Shown: positions 46,810-60,390 of the stretch, piece after piece | Position numbering within the stretch: position 1 is the stretch's first letter | How the letters are laid out: each line of letters starts with the position of its first letter | Source of the DNA: Apus apus | Lineage: Eukaryota; Chordata; Aves; Apodiformes; Apodidae | Reading direction: 5' to 3' | DNA: 64,000 nt | Assembly (NCBI RefSeq): GCF_020740795.1 | Contig: NC_067295.1 | Location: 2,914,501 to 2,978,500, forward strand | The notes under the pieces: model-generated | What the model saw: only the letters and a program-made list of their open reading frames with translations | What the model was told of the DNA's origin: nothing | The model's database searches: none | Made by a program: the position numbers and the translations under genes

Positions 46810-49800
46810 GCATCTCCTACACGCCTGGAGACCCGTGGTGGGGAGGGAGGTGCTGGACCCAGCTTACAACAGGCTGGTGGCACACAGTTGGCACCCCCAA
46901 AGAAAATGCTTCCTCATTTTCTCTATTTTCTCCTTCTTTGACGAACTCCCAGGGGACACTTTTCTCCAGTTGCTCACGTGGGAGTAGCAAATGGGTAGTA
47001 AAGTAGGTTAGTAAATCAGTAAAGCAAAACTTCCCTTCTCTTTTCCACCTATAGTGTGTCCCCAGTGACAGGAATAGCTGGAAATGGTGCTTGGCAGGAG
47101 CGTCCCACATCCCTGCTCTCCTCAGTGTGGAAACAGATAGTTCAGCACTGATGACAGCAGCGCTGGGTGGGCACTGGTTCCTTGTAGATATTGGGAGCCT
47201 CATCTCAGTTAAAGCAAATAAGTATCTGCACTCCCCCTGCCTGCATTGGCTCCCTTCCCTTCCCCTTTCTGAGGCATCCTGACACAGCTTAAAAACCTCT
47301 CTCAGGGAGAAAGAGTCAGTTTTTGGAAGCTGGTGTTGTTGTGTGACATGTTGATGGAGGACATGAGCGATGGACACAGTGTGCCTGGGAAGTGCCCTTA
47401 GTCCATGCATTGCAGAGGGGTGGGAGCAGCCATGGCCTGGCTGGTCTGGGCAAGGAGCTTGGATTCCAGAAGGTGGCCCCAGCTGGGGTGAAGAGTTGTG
47501 GGATGAAATAGCCCTACCCAGCAAGCCACTGCCTGATTTTCCCTTTCCCTGCCAAGCCATCCAAACCTCTGTGCTTGCTCATGTGCAGGGAAAGAGGGGC
47601 AGCGCTCTTAGAAAATTACAGATGAGGTTGCCAGAGAAGCTGGAAGCTCCAGGCTTGCACACCTGTGTGTGGCTTCATCAAACTCCCTGTCTCCTAAGGA
47701 ACGTTGGGCTCAGGGAGAAAAAGGCTGGTGGGAGCTCTTGATGTTCCCATGTGTCATTGAAATCACAAACTTTGCGCTACCAAGTCATCTGGATTTGGCA
47801 ATATCTGGCTTGTTGTTCTTTTTCCTTGCAAAACCTTTTTCATTCCCTCTCTCCTCCTCCAGACCAGGGATGATGCAGCCATGGGCCTGTGGTGCAGGTC
47901 AGGACATGCGACCTGCTGCACTGTCTGGCTGAAAGGCTTTCACTTGCTATCTGTGTAGGCACAGTAATTTTTTGGTGTGATCCTTTTTTCTTTTTTGGGG
48001 GGGGTGCTTTTGGGAAGAAAGAGCAGGCTGTGAGCAGCTCACACCCCTGAAGTGGGTGAAATGGAGATGGGTTTCAGCAATTTTCTCAGCCTTGGGCAGC
48101 TGTGGGAAGCCTGATGGTCAGGGCTCACCGAACACCCTCCTCACCTCCTTTGTGCAGTGGGAGGTTTGCTCATTATCTGGTTTGTGCTTCGCTTATGAAA
48201 GTACACTGCTTTCATGGCAGCTCCTTGCCATAAAAGCACAAAGACATTTTCAGGGAAGGAAAATGTACCTGCAGCTTTTATGATCCTTTCAGTACTATTT
48301 CTGCCTACTTTTCTCGCCTCCTGCCCTTTCTGCAGCATCAGCTCTGTGCCTGCCTGGTGCTCAGCATGACCACCTCTGGCTCCCGCCTCTCCTTTGCTAG
48401 AGAAATGCCCCTTCTAGAAATAAAAAGTTGAGCCTCCTCCTCATCAGTCTTGTTGGGTGAGAAGAAGAGGAATCCCACATCCCCCCCATCTAGTCAGATG
48501 TGCCTGTTCCTGCCTCTTCCCTTGGAGCTGTGTTTTCTGCAGTGAGTCCCACAGCAGATGCTCAATCTGCAAAGTCCTGGGAGGATTTTGAACTGGAAAA
48601 ATAAACATCCATCTGTGTGTGACTACAGTGTACACCCATAACAGGGCTGGAGCAATACCAGATCAGATCACCTTGGGGCACGCGTGGCTGTTCCTATTAG
48701 AAGCTGGATGACCTCAGGCAAGATACCATATTTTTAACTACGAAGCGTTTCTATTAAGTGCCCTTTCCTGTTTATTTTTACCAGGATATTGTTTTAATGA
48801 CTACAGAGTTACTCATTTGGTTCCCAAAGCTGGAGAGCAGCAATGAATTAGTTTCATTTCAAGACTGTGTCATGCAATTATTTTCCAGAGATTAATGTGC
48901 TCGGAAACCAAAGCGAGTGCATTGCCCAACTGAGGAACATTACTTTCCTGCCTGTACCCATCAGGCTTTGGTCCCTGGTGCAGATGTGCAGGAATTCTTG
49001 GCTGGAAGGGCTTGCTCAGCCTCTTCCATCCACCTCTGTGCAGGGCTCCAGTGCAAATGCACAGAGCAAAAGACTCGAGCACTGCATGCAGGGCTCATCT
49101 GTGCGTCTCTGCATTGAACTTTGAGCCTGCAGAAGGGAGAAGAAGCTCCCCTGGGGCGTAGATCACTGGGTCTGGGGATGACTGACCACCCAGCTTTTGG
49201 GCTACTCTTACTTCATTGAACAAATACCACAGGGCACATGGTTACACTCATCAGCACCCACCAGAACCCCAGTGATAACACCAACAAGCCCAAGGGGGTT
49301 TGATAATTGGATTTAACCCTTCAGGTTGTTGTTACTTGTTGTGCCATGAAGTTTGAACATCTCATCCCTGAGGAGAGGGGAACAGAGTGCCTGGCCTCTC
49401 TATGCCTTACATAGAGATCAAATTGTCCCTCTCTATTGTTGGCCACCAGGATGACAGCAGCACGTGTCTGTCCTCAGTGCCGTGGGAAATGTTCCCAGGG
49501 GAGGCTTAACACAGAGTGTGGAACATGATATGTCCAGCAGGGAGAGGACGGGAGGCTCTGCAGCCAAAATCAGTGCTCTGCTGAGCTCAGCCAGTGCAGC
49601 CAGTACCTCTTTTCCAACGAACTCTCACTACTCTGTGAAAGGGGATTGGATTTCTCTTGCATTTTGTGCTCTGTGAGGCATATTTATTTTTTTCTCCCCC
49701 CTTCTCCATTCCCCCCCCAGTCACAGCCCCTGGGGGAGCGATGAGTGAGTACACACTGTCCAAAGGATGGGTGTGTTGGGAGTCCTTATTAGCAGACTTA

Positions 49801-52800
49801 TTCCAAAGAATTAAACCCTAATTTCACAAAAGGGCAGCAAGCGAGTGGCTGCAGCTCTGGGAGAAGCCGAGCCAGCTTTGTGTGTGGTTGGCAAATGGCA
49901 CAAGGAGTCCTGGTCTGAGACTGCCCGTCCTGCTCATTGGGTTATTGAAACCAAAAGAGTAATTGTTGTGTTTCTTTACTACTTAAACCAAAAATTACAA
50001 AGTAGTGTAGAAGGAAAACGGCCGTGCTGTTGCTTGTGCCTCTGCTTGTTTTTGTTTTCAGTTTTAGGCAGAGCTTTAAAATGTTCCTAATCATCTTCCA
50101 CTTCACCTTTTCACAACCTTGCTGCAATATGTGCCTCTACAGCACCCGTCATTGTTTCTCTCTGAGTTAATTGTTGAGTGTAATTACGACCTGCTGCAGG
50201 ACGCTGTCTTGCTCTATGAAAAAGAGAGATGCTAATGAAGAACATTGGGTACCATATTATGGGAGAGCAAGGCTCGACTCCCTGGGTTGGGTACTTGGCG
50301 TCCTGTTATTGCCTGCCTGGGCAGAAATGGTGCTTCTGTCTCTCGTCAGTCACTGGCTAATGATGGTAATTTTTACTTGCTGAGAAACTCTGGATATAAT
50401 GGACTTCATTAACAGATACATGAGATGCTACCAGACCTGCACTAGGGGGAGAGAGGAAGAAAACAACCCCTGCGTGGAGGCAATTTTATTATTTATTGGT
50501 AGCAATAGGAGTGATCCAGAATTAGGATCAGTTTGGGCAGCATGGCTAATGAGCTGAGTGAGCTGGAATCCAAACCAACCTATTAATGAGAGCAAACAGC
50601 AGAGATGGTGCCCAGGTCTGAAGAGCCTCACATCAAACACAAGGTCCCAGGCAGCTCTGGGATGGCTCAACTGCTTTTTCTTCCTCCATGTTGTGGTTGT
50701 GTGTTGGTGTGTTTGCGTCTTGAGAAGCTTCTTGTTGGTCACCCCTAGCCTTTTTCCATCCCTTTCTCTCCTGCCAGTTCCTTCTTATCATAAGAACTAA
50801 AGCTTCTGATTAAATCTTTACAACAAGAGAGGCAAAGTATTTCCACTGCCATGAGCCTCATCTACTTGAGGAATTGCCCAGCTTGAAATACTGCAGCATC
50901 CAGCCCCCATTTTCAGTTGCAGGCAGTGGCATGTGGGCAGGTCGGGCTGGTTGGGGATGTGGTGACAGAGCTGGGTGCTCACACTGGTACCTGAAGACAT
51001 AAATCCAGGTCATATGGAAGAGCATAAAAGGCACTTGCATTAGCTGACATCTTTGGTACAGCTTTATATGGTCTCCTTGCAATGAATCAGAAGCTGCAAG
51101 AAATGTCAGAGTCGTTAGGTGACCTCAATCTCCTTTTACCTGGTGCCAGTGAAGACTTGTCTCTGCTCAGTAAGAGGATGTTTCTTACATAGGATGCCCT
51201 CACTGAAGACTGCCCATTTTTATTCCAGATAGAATAACAGTTTTCTAATCAGACTGACCTTATTTCAACAGCAATAGCAATTTGAACCAGAGGTTTGCAG
51301 CAAATGCCAGAAAGCTTTTAGGAGCAGGATGGATGCTTTGTGAAGGAGATAGAAAGCTTTGTCCCTGCATTTAAAACCAAACCCAAGGTGTTGAAGTCGA
51401 ATTCGGAGGGGCTTGACCTCAGCACTGTGGAGCCACTGGGATCCAGGGCCTGATTTGGAAATAAGGCAAGGGAGTGGAGGCACGAAAATAGAAGGGAAGT
51501 GTTAAAAAAAAGGAAAGAGAGGGGTTTGTCTTGTAACGTGGCATTTGTACTGAGCCTGGCTGACAGAGTGGTGCAGCAAAGAGCTTGTCTTTCTAAAATG
51601 ATGCCAGTTCAAACATCGTCAGTGCTATTGTTGGATCACTTTGTTTGGAAATGGGTCTTTTGGGTAGGCCCTTTTTCATAAAGGGGCTGTGAGGAGCTTT
51701 GCTTCTTTCTGTGGTGGATGAGTAACAGGGAGGAAAAAAAACCCATCAAAATGCAAATATGGGATGTGAGATGGGCAAGGATAGTCTCACTGACCTGAAG
51801 GATCGACACACACCTCTGGGAAGGGGCCTGCCGTGGACTGCCAGAGCAAAATCAGACCTCTTTTGCTCAGAGAAAGTGCTCCAAGCTTCAGAAAAATATA
51901 TGAAAATAGGAGGTTTGTGCTGTTCTGGATGGGAGCTGTGTGCAGTGGGAAGCTGAGTGTGGGCCAAGTCATCTGGGCATGTAAGATGAAAAAAGCCCCA
52001 GCAAAAGACCAGGGAAAATGCTTCCCCATCCTGTGTGTGGGATGCTTATCTGGCAGCACTTGCCTTCCTTCTGGGCTCTAGCAGAACCCCAAATCCTGGT
52101 GCAGGGGAAGCTTCTGCCTTTCCTTAATCTTGGGAGATAATTTTACTAGGTTTTATTACTGGATTAGAGGGTCATGGCTGCTCCCCGTCCCCACACACAA
52201 CTCGTGCCCCTCCCAGTGCTTGGCTGTCCCGAGCACATCCCGGACTGGGACTGGAAAGGTCCTTCCCCATCCCGCGCTGCCATCTGGAGAAATCATTATT
52301 TCACAAATCCATTTTCCATGGATTTTGTTGGCCAGGAGTGTCAGTTTAAGCTGTGCAGGCTGATTCCCTGTGGTTGGAACACATCGCCCTTCCCTTGCTC
52401 AGTCTTGGGGAGCTGCTCATAGGGGTTCCTAATGCCCACTCTGAAAAGGAATTAAAACAGCTCATTCTGAGTTACTTGAAATCACCTCCCTTCAGCTTCC
52501 AGCTCTTTGGGCATAAATCATGAGCTCCTTGCTCAAGGAGAAACCGTTCAGATCTTGTGTTGGAAATTGCTAGCAAATCCAGCCCATATTCCATGTCAGT
52601 TTTATTTTTATTGAAGAGGAGAGGATGTGGCTCATGGAACATCCACAGACCCAGGCTGCCTTGGCGTATGTTACGCAGGGGCTTGTTTTTGTTGCAACCA
52701 GCTAATGAGATGGTATTTGGACAAATCACATAAGTGCTATTAGGGAAATTAAATCTATTATCTAGCTGTTTATCATGAGTGGATTAAAGGTAAAGACTTG

Positions 52801-54954
52801 TGTGGAGGTAATCTCAAGGGTTGGCTTTGAGGTAAAGCTTACCTGGTCCTTATGAAACCTTTGTCTATTTACCTGCCAGCTTGTTTTGTTTCCACAGCTC
52901 AAGGCTGTTAGCTGAGGTGACCTGTGCCATTTCAGTCCAATTACTTTCCCTGGGGATGGGTACAAGGGGGATTATTTTTTAGGCTGAACTCACACATGGT
53001 GGAGGCAGGCTGGGTTTCTTTAACAGTCATCCTCCCACTTCTAACAAAGTGTAGTCACTTCACTCTTCTCCCTGTGTTGAAGTGCTCAGACTGGACCCTG
53101 TTGACCCCCTCAGTGGTGGTGTTTGTTGGGAAAGAGTCACTAGAAGAGGCACTCCAGCTTGTGTAAGAGGATGAACCAATTACCTCTCTTGTTTGGACAA
53201 TGGCCATTATGGGCAGTGTGGGCTTGTCGTGCCGGCTCGTCTCACTGCAGCTCCACAACGAGCCCCTTGGTTTTGGAGTGGAGCCTGTCTTGCTTTCCAC
53301 TTGTGGATGGCTCTCTTCTTCAACCCCTTAGATGTTCTCAGTTTTTTGCAGCCTTTTGTGCTTTCCAGGCCTCTGGTTTCACTGCAAGATCCTGCAAACA
53401 CGTGTTCATTCCCTCCGTGAGTCCTTGTCACCAGGCACAGAGCCCACTGTTCCAGCTGGATGTTCCACATCACAGCATCGTTGCCTAGCCAGTCTACACA
53501 CCCCCTTCTCTCTCCCCAACCCTGCTGCTGTTTCTTTTGGCTGGAATAAACAACATCCCCCCATCCAGAGCCTGTGAAAGGCAATGGAAAAGTCTGCTTT
53601 GAGTTGAATTGACGCCTTCCTTTCCAAACTGAAAGCCCTTGGCAGACACAGATGAGTTAAGCCATCTCCCTCAGATATGGCTCACTGGCAGCTGTTACTG
53701 CCATCATCCCGGTGGGGAAGAGGGAAAGGGGAAAAAACTAATGGGTGTAGCCTCTAGGGGAGAACTTTCATGGCTGAGGCAGCCCATCCCCACCTCTTGG
53801 GACACACGTCAGGGCTCTCTCTGCCCATCAGGTTGAGGTGTCTGGGACCTCCAGGCTCCCATGGGAGTCCCTGCCCTGCTCCCAGCTCCATGTGCATGGG
53901 CGCTGGTTGTCACCCGCTGTCCCCAGCACCCATTGCTCATCAGCCATCCCTCTTTGGGTGCATCTTTTCTTGCTACATTAACATAAAAAAGACCTTTACA
54001 AGCTGTGTGGGCAAAGTCTCTGGCCTGCATTGCCTTGCAGCTCACAGGAAGCTGTTAAGACGGTGCCTGTCTCTTCCAATATCACTTCAGTGCTTTAATT
54101 GCATGAACTGGAAGCTGCTGCTCCAGTGCTTAGTGGGGGAACTTCGCAGGGCTTTAATAATTTGCTAAAAAGCTTTCAGGGTCCATTACTGTCTCATGGC
54201 TCCTGGTAATTGAGTGCCTGTGAGCTAAGAAGCCTTCAGAGGAATAACTCGGTCTCTAGATCAGGTAGTCCAGAGCCACCACGGCTTTCTTCAGTGCAGG
54301 CAGGAAGCAATTAAACAAGGTGGAGTTTTTTGGGATGCTGGCAGGAGCTGGAGTCCTGCGACCAGCTCCCCTGGGAGCTCTGCTGGCAGGAGGGACAGAA
54401 GGTGATCTCGTGGTTGCCCCAAGAGTCGGCTTCTAGTCCTGCCTCTGGAAGGTGTCTGGTGGGATGGAGGGGATGCAGCAGGCAGGGCTGGGTGGGATGA
54501 GGGCTTGGAGAAGGTGGGATGGGCAGAGGTGCTCCCACCCCACCAACAGCATGGCAAGTGATGGCACGTGGGATTCAGGCTGCATGATCAGCCAGCCCCG
54601 GTGAGGTAACACAGCTGAGAACTGGTGGCTTCTAACATGTAAGAGATGGGGGATGCACAAAAGACTGGCTGGCTAAAGGCTACAAGAGGGAAGACGTCCC
54701 TTGTCTGCCCCACGTTGGGAGTCACAGCCAGAGGCACAGGTACTGACCGGCGATGGGAAGGTGACAGGTACCACGGTGGGTGCGAGGGTGTCACCACAGC
54801 CCCACGTGCCACTGCCGAGCCCCAGCCCAGGGCCAAACCCCCTAGGGTTAGGGCACCTTCCCAGGGCCAGCCTGGGCAGCAGGGTAAGGGCAGTTCTGCT
54901 GATGGGCACTTTGTATTGCTGCTGCTGCTGCACAGGAACGTGACTGCGGGGAGG

Positions 54955-55178
54955 TGACGGCTAATTGCTGCAGCGAGTCAAGGACTGTTTAAGCAGCTAA
55001 TTAATTCCTCCTAATCAGCCCTTGATCTGTTGAAAACTGCATGGTATTATCTCCTCTGCTGCAACACCTTGATAATTCCTGTCTGAATGGCCTTCACGGA
55101 GAACATATTTAAATAAACTCAATAGAGATTTCAGACAGATAGCAACTATAATTACCAGCTTGTACAAATTAAACCGTG
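54955..55178. promoter_or_regulatory. Candidate enhancer in PEMT intron 2
   Basis: An AT-rich, repeat-free block with GGCTAATTGCTGCAG, AGCTAATTAATTCCTCCTAAT, CTTGATAATTCCTGTC and ACATATTTAAATAAACTC, ending at ACTATAATTACCAGC. The density of TAAT cores is much higher than in flanking sequence. Confidence 0.4.
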
Positions 55179-57539
55179 GTTTGTTCTGTTCTTTTTCTTC
55201 TGCCTTCGCTGCCCAGAGCTCCTGCTAATCATGTTCTTGCTGCTGGTGGCACGCTGGTCCCCGGGGTGTATCCTGCACATGCCTTTGGAAAACTTGTGCT
55301 GGTGCCCGGTGCCAGGCTGGTGTTTTGGATGAGGCTGCACATGGGCTGCTGGGGCTGCTTCTGTGCCACACGCTGTCCCCAGGACCAGCCCTCCTTAGTA
55401 TCCTGTTCCACTCTCTCCTGAGGTTTGCAGTCTCCTGGAACAGCAAAACTTCTCACCTGGAAGTAGCATGAGCTCTTGGATGTTTGCCTTGAGCAGCCGC
55501 AGGAGCCCAGGCTGGAGCTTCCAGCCTGGCCCTGGTGTTCAACCAGCACCATGGGCACTGCCCCACCAGCACGTGGGCAATAAACTGCCGACTGCAGAGA
55601 GGCTTGATGGTGGTTTGTGAGGAGGGATAAGGTCAGGCCACACTCATTCCCTCAACAGTTTCTGAGGACAGCTGGAAAGGCTGGCTCCTCTGGCAGCCAG
55701 CAAAGGTCAGCTCTGCAGTGCCTGTTCTGCCTTGGCTCTGCTCCCCCCGGAAGCACCACAGCCGGAGTTTGGGTGCTCAGGTGTATCTTTTTCCTCCTTG
55801 TCTTTTAGAGAAATGTAGTAGCTGCAAGCAGGGTTGTTTTGCAGCATCCAAGCAGTGACAGCAGAGAATGTTGTTACACTTTAAGGAGGGATTCCAGGGA
55901 ATCAGAAAGGAAACACAGATTTTTCATAACAGAGGAATAGGTCAGTGCCTCTGGTCTCCATAGGTGAAATACAGGTAATGTCAGGTTTCCTGCCCTTTCA
56001 TCAGGTTCCAAGCTAGCCAGGGCATTTCTCCTGCAGGGGGAGATGCTCACATGGAGCCACCTAAGTCCAGAGTTGGGGTTTCTCCTACCCCAGCACCCCC
56101 ATGGCTGGCCTGGGAGTGGCCACGCTGAAGGAGAAAGTTTAAAAATGTGCTCAGGTCCCTTTTGTCTGAAGGGTTTTTTTTTAGTTAGGGCTGAATCAGC
56201 CATGCATCCAGGGCTCACCCTGAGCACCCGCATCTTCTTGGGAGCAGGGTGCAGACATGCCCCAGGAGCTGATTGTTCTTCCTCTGGGCTTCTCATGGAA
56301 TTTCTGACTCTTGGGTCCCTCGGCGAGCTGCTTCCTAGACAATGGGACAAAATCCTTCTAGCTGGCAAATACTGTCTTCTTGGGATACTACAGTGATGGG
56401 GCAACATGAGGACATAGACCAGCTGATTAGCATCGAGATGCAAAACGTCCCTTAACCCTAAGCCTTTGGGCTATCTGCTTTCATTCCTTATCTCTGGGCC
56501 CAGCCAGATATAGAACTGGGGTCATGCAAATCCACACAGTCTGTATTTCAGAGCTGGGGTTGAGCAAATTAAAGTGTAGCCCGTTCAAAAGCCAGCTTCC
56601 CTGGGTGGCAGCCACAAACAATCAATTTCCTTGAAACAAATACTAAATATTGATGAGAGGCAATGATCTGCCATACACACAGAGCTGGAAGAGCATTTCC
56701 TGTTGACCAGCTGTGGAGACAGGTTTGTGAGATGAAATTGCTTTTTGAATGGTTATTTGTGGCCCTTCTTGAGGTGGTTGGGAGAGATTTGCCTGCCCAA
56801 AAAAAAAGACTCAGAGCATTTCCATTTTGCATCAGGGCAGCCACTGGGGAAGGGTGATGGGGCTTTCATTTTTGTTTACACACTTGCCTGAGCGGTTGGG
56901 GAGATGACTTGGTTTTGGTTATGTAGAAATCAGCCCCAAATTTATATTGAGGGGGATGCAATTCCTTGGAACATCAGCTGTCTGTGCCTGCCCTCCACAA
57001 GCACTGGATGGCTGCCAAAGGCAGAACATGGGACTCTAGAGCTCTCCCCAGCTACATCCACCCCTTGATTTATTTCAGTAATGAGCACTGGGGGAAACAT
57101 TAAAAAAAACTACTTACAGCCTTCACCGAGTATCCAGAAGTGGTAGAGCTGGGAACTTTGGAAAAGGAGTATTGAATTTTTCTATTGCTTTGACCCTTGG
57201 GTGAGTCAGGAAACTTTGTATTAACTCCATTTCCAAACTTGGAGGTGGGAAGAAAAATAAAAATGCTCCTTTCCCCTCCCTCACCAGGACACACAGCCAT
57301 GGCCTGGGGTTTTCCACCCCATGCTCTGCTTGCAGCATGGTGCTGGCATTAGCTGGAAGAGTAAATGGCATACTGGGAATAGCCAGTCCTGCCCAGGAGG
57401 CTGCTGGTCTCAGCCCAGCCATGTCCCTGCACATGGCCATGGAGGATGCTGAGAACATTTTGCATCCATCATGCAATAAATAGTAACACGTTGGTTCATG
57501 ATTGTGTAAAAACATCAAGCCAGCTGCGTAGCCATGGGT

Positions 57540-57660
57540 CAAACAAGAGCTAATATTAGCTAGAAACAAGTAAAATTAGAAAATTAGAGATGAGCCAGAA
57601 TTAATTAGTTGTTCAAGGAATAGAACCAGAACCGGAACAAATTAATTGTTGCAGAAATAT
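57540..57660. promoter_or_regulatory. AT-rich candidate element in PEMT intron 2
   Basis: The block has a 14-bp palindrome AGCTAATATTAGCT, then GAATTAATTAGTTGTTC and CAAATTAATTGTTGC. It is repeat-free and lies between GC-rich segments. Confidence 0.3.
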
Positions 57661-58289
57661 CACTGCGGGGCTTGGTGGGTGCTGCTGCCTCCAGCCCCAT
57701 GCAGGCTTGGGATGACTCCCACGGGCTCGGAAAGGAGCCCAGGGTCCCATCTTGAGGCTGTGACAGCTAAAGAGAAGTTAGTGTTTCAGTCCCACATCAG
57801 CAGTGAGAGCCAGGCTGTGCTGGGAATGATCCCAAACACAGCCGAGCCAACTGCTGCCCCAAAGGGCTCAAAAATGCATCCCCTGGCCCCACTGCTCTCC
57901 CTTGCTTCCCAGATGGGCCTTTTTCTAAAGGTGAGGGTATTGATGAGGCCACCTCAATGGCTCCATGTGGCACAAGGGCTCTCCCCTCTGATCCCAGTAG
58001 TGCTGCCTTCTCTTTCAGCTTCACCCCTGCACTGGCTGAGATGCTTTACAAAACTCTCCAAGCAAGCCAGGAGCTGCCATCCATGCAAACACCACCAGAA
58101 TAATTTCCAGGGAATTAGGAAGTTGGTACAGATAACAGGCACGTGGCTGCATTTTTCCACCTGTGACTCAGTCACCTCTAGGGCCACTTCTTTTTGCTTC
58201 CCAAAGGTGGTAACTCATCCTGTATTTCTTTCCCTTGCAGCACTCAACCAGCAGCTCCCATTTAGCAGCAGCATGACGCAGGGTGTTTT

Positions 58290-58425
58290 AAATTCAATTT
58301 AGAATACAAACTATTTATACCAGCCAGAAAAAAGGCAGTAAAGCGGCTCTTTCTGTCATGAGTGGATTTGTAATTTCAGAGCAATCATTGCATAACTAAT
58401 TGAATCAGCTCTCAGCATGTGAAAT
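58290..58425. promoter_or_regulatory. AT-rich candidate element in PEMT intron 2
   Basis: The block contains CAATTTAGAATACAAAC, TATTTATACCAGCC and GCATAACTAATTGAATCAGC. It resembles the other TAAT-rich blocks in composition. Confidence 0.3.
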
Positions 58426-59437
58426 CAGTGCCCTGCTTATCAGAGGTTTTCATCGTTCTCCCCTCCCAAAGCCAAGAGTCCCCCTTCACCAGCAGAGCTT
58501 TGTGCTCCTGCAGCAGCCTGGGAAGAGAGCAGGACCTGCAAAGCTGTCTTTTTCTGCTCAAATCAAAGCAATAAATGACCAAATGGATTCAGAGTAAATG
58601 AAGAGCTGAGCTGCAGGTGCCTTCCAAAAGCTGCCCAGGCTCCACACGAGGGGGTGAAGTGCACTTGAAGCTAATTAAGTGCCAGCCATGTCTGAGAAGC
58701 AAATTGGTGGTGAGATGTTCTGCTGACTCCCACCTCCTGCTTCATTGCCCAGGCATGCTCTGCATGGCTTAAATTTAGGGTCTGCTCCAAACTCCAGGCT
58801 TGGCACCTGAACATGGAGCCTAGAAGAGTCAATAAATACAGTGACAGCTTTCTGAGGGATACTGGGAAGGTAGAAAGCAGTAGCTCTAAGTATTTTCATC
58901 AGCTTGGGAGTGGGGGTCCTGGATTTGGGGACTGGGGTGGATGCAGTCCTGCAGATTTTGGGAGCAGCTCCAGCCACCCACATGCAGCAGCCACCCAGGG
59001 TGAGAGGGTATCTCCTGAGCTGTGAGGTATTTTGGGCAGGGGCCCATCAGCTGCTGCAGAACATGGAGCTTCTATTTGCAGCCAGAGAAAGGTGTGCTGC
59101 AAAGAATGATGATGCCTGCCTGGAGATGCATCCTGCATGGGGGTTCTGGTGGGATGGCCTTGAGACAGCTGTGCAGGAATGGGTGTGGAGTGCAGATGAG
59201 CCCTTAATGGCTGCAGCTGCTGAGTAGTAATGCAGGCCAGCTGGTTCAGCCTATATAAGTAGAAGCAGCTCTCTGGGCCAAGTCTTACATGGGGGGGAGG
59301 GCAAAAGAAGGAGAGGGAGAGTGAGAGCCTAGAGGAGCTACTTGCAGACTTTTCTGGAAGTAACATAAAGAAGGTTTTTCCTGCTGGGTTTGATCCCTTA
59401 CAGCTGAATGTCGGAGATGGTGCAGCCTAGAAAATTA

Positions 59438-59745
59438 CGGAATTGTAGAATGGTTTGGGTTGGAAGGGGACATTAAAGGTTATCTAATCCAACCTCCCAG
59501 AAATGAGCAGGGACATCTTCAAGTAGATGAGGTTGCTCAAGCCTCAACTGCACCTTGAATGTTTCCAGGGATAGAGCATCTACCATCTATGGGAAACCTG
59601 GGTCAGTGTTTCACCAGCCTCACTGTAAAAAATTTCTTCCTTATGTCTAATATAAATTGCCTTCCTTCAGTTTAAAGCCATCACCCCTTGTCCTATCACT
59701 ATAAATCCTGATAAGTTTGTCTCTACCTTTCTTTTACTGAGAATT
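59438..59745 (-). mobile_element. CR1 LINE 3'-end fragment (longest copy here)
   Basis: The + strand carries GTAGAATGGTTTGGGTTGG, AAGCCTCAACTGCACCTTGA, AATTTCTTCCTTATGTCTAA and CACCCCTTGTCCTATCACTA, all typical of the reverse-complemented CR1 3' region. About 300 bp is retained. It ends about 530 bp upstream of PEMT exon 3. Confidence 0.93.
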
Positions 59746-60274
59746 GAGTGTCTCTGTGGTCTATCCCATGCTCAGGGATCTGTTTTCCTTCCAGAAGAGC
59801 AATACTAGACCCAATGTGCAGGGATTTGTTGGCTTTGGTGGCCTGGGGACAGCATTAGCAGTGCTTTCAGCCTTGTTGGGCAGATGTCTAAGCCACATAC
59901 TCCCCAAAACTAATGTGTGAGTTATTTTTTTCCCATGAGCAAGTGCCTCAGTGCTGCTGGCTGGCCTGGGGAAGGAATTTTCATCCCCAGGCTTGGTTTA
60001 AGCCATATCCCAGCAGTGGCCTCTGCTTGCTCCTCACACAAAGCTGCACAGACAGTGTGTGTCCCCACATGGGACCAAGGGGCTGGCTCATCAGTCCACT
60101 AGCTGGAAAGCTTTCTGCTAGTTAACAGAGACTTTTCTAAAGGAAAACAAACCAAGGACAAAAAACAGTAAAAGAAAAATTGGCTTAATCCTGTCTTAAA
60201 CCAGGACACTGGGGCAGCACCAACACACCCTGGCCCAGCCCAACTACCTGCTTTGTTTTCTGTTGTCTCTTCAG

Positions 60275-60390
60275 GTAGCCAGATGGGAGCACAGAACGCG
60301 AGCGCTCAGCCGAGCCTTCGGCTCTCCCCGTGCTGCCTGCTACTGCCTGGGCACTGTTATCCTGGTGCTCAACGGTGTGAGGAGCCACTG
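60275..60390 (+). CDS. PEMT: PEMT coding exon 3 (ARWEH motif and second membrane segment)
   Basis: This exon encodes 38 codons plus two bases (VARWEHRTRALSRAFGSP ... LNGVRSH, then TG of a split Cys codon). Its acceptor is a good pyrimidine tract ending TCTCTTCAG and its donor is TG|GTAAGG, giving phase 2. The human protein has VARWEHKTRKLSRAFGSP followed by a hydrophobic stretch and RSHC, so the match is nearly continuous and the exon boundary falls at the same residue. The charged WEHRTRALSRAFGSP loop lies between the first and second hydrophobic segments; CYCLGTVILVLNGV is the second. With exons 1 and 2 it accounts for about 45% of the usual length of roughly 200-236 residues. I looked for the next exon (QAM.SQPR-like) to position 64000 and did not see it, so the gene runs off the window. 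Confidence 0.96.

Larger units (their letters stand above)
40638..60274 (+). other. PEMT: PEMT intron 2
   Basis: This 19.6-kb intron is bounded by GTAAGA and TCTTCAG. It contains one long CR1 fragment near its right end, a perfect 20-bp palindrome at 46790-46809, and AT-rich, TAAT-rich blocks at about 48.70-48.90, 50.37-50.56, 54.95-55.18, 57.54-57.66 and 58.29-58.42 kb that look like conserved non-coding elements. No additional exon could be supported. Open frames in this stretch are short, overlap on both strands and lack recognisable domains. Confidence 0.85.
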
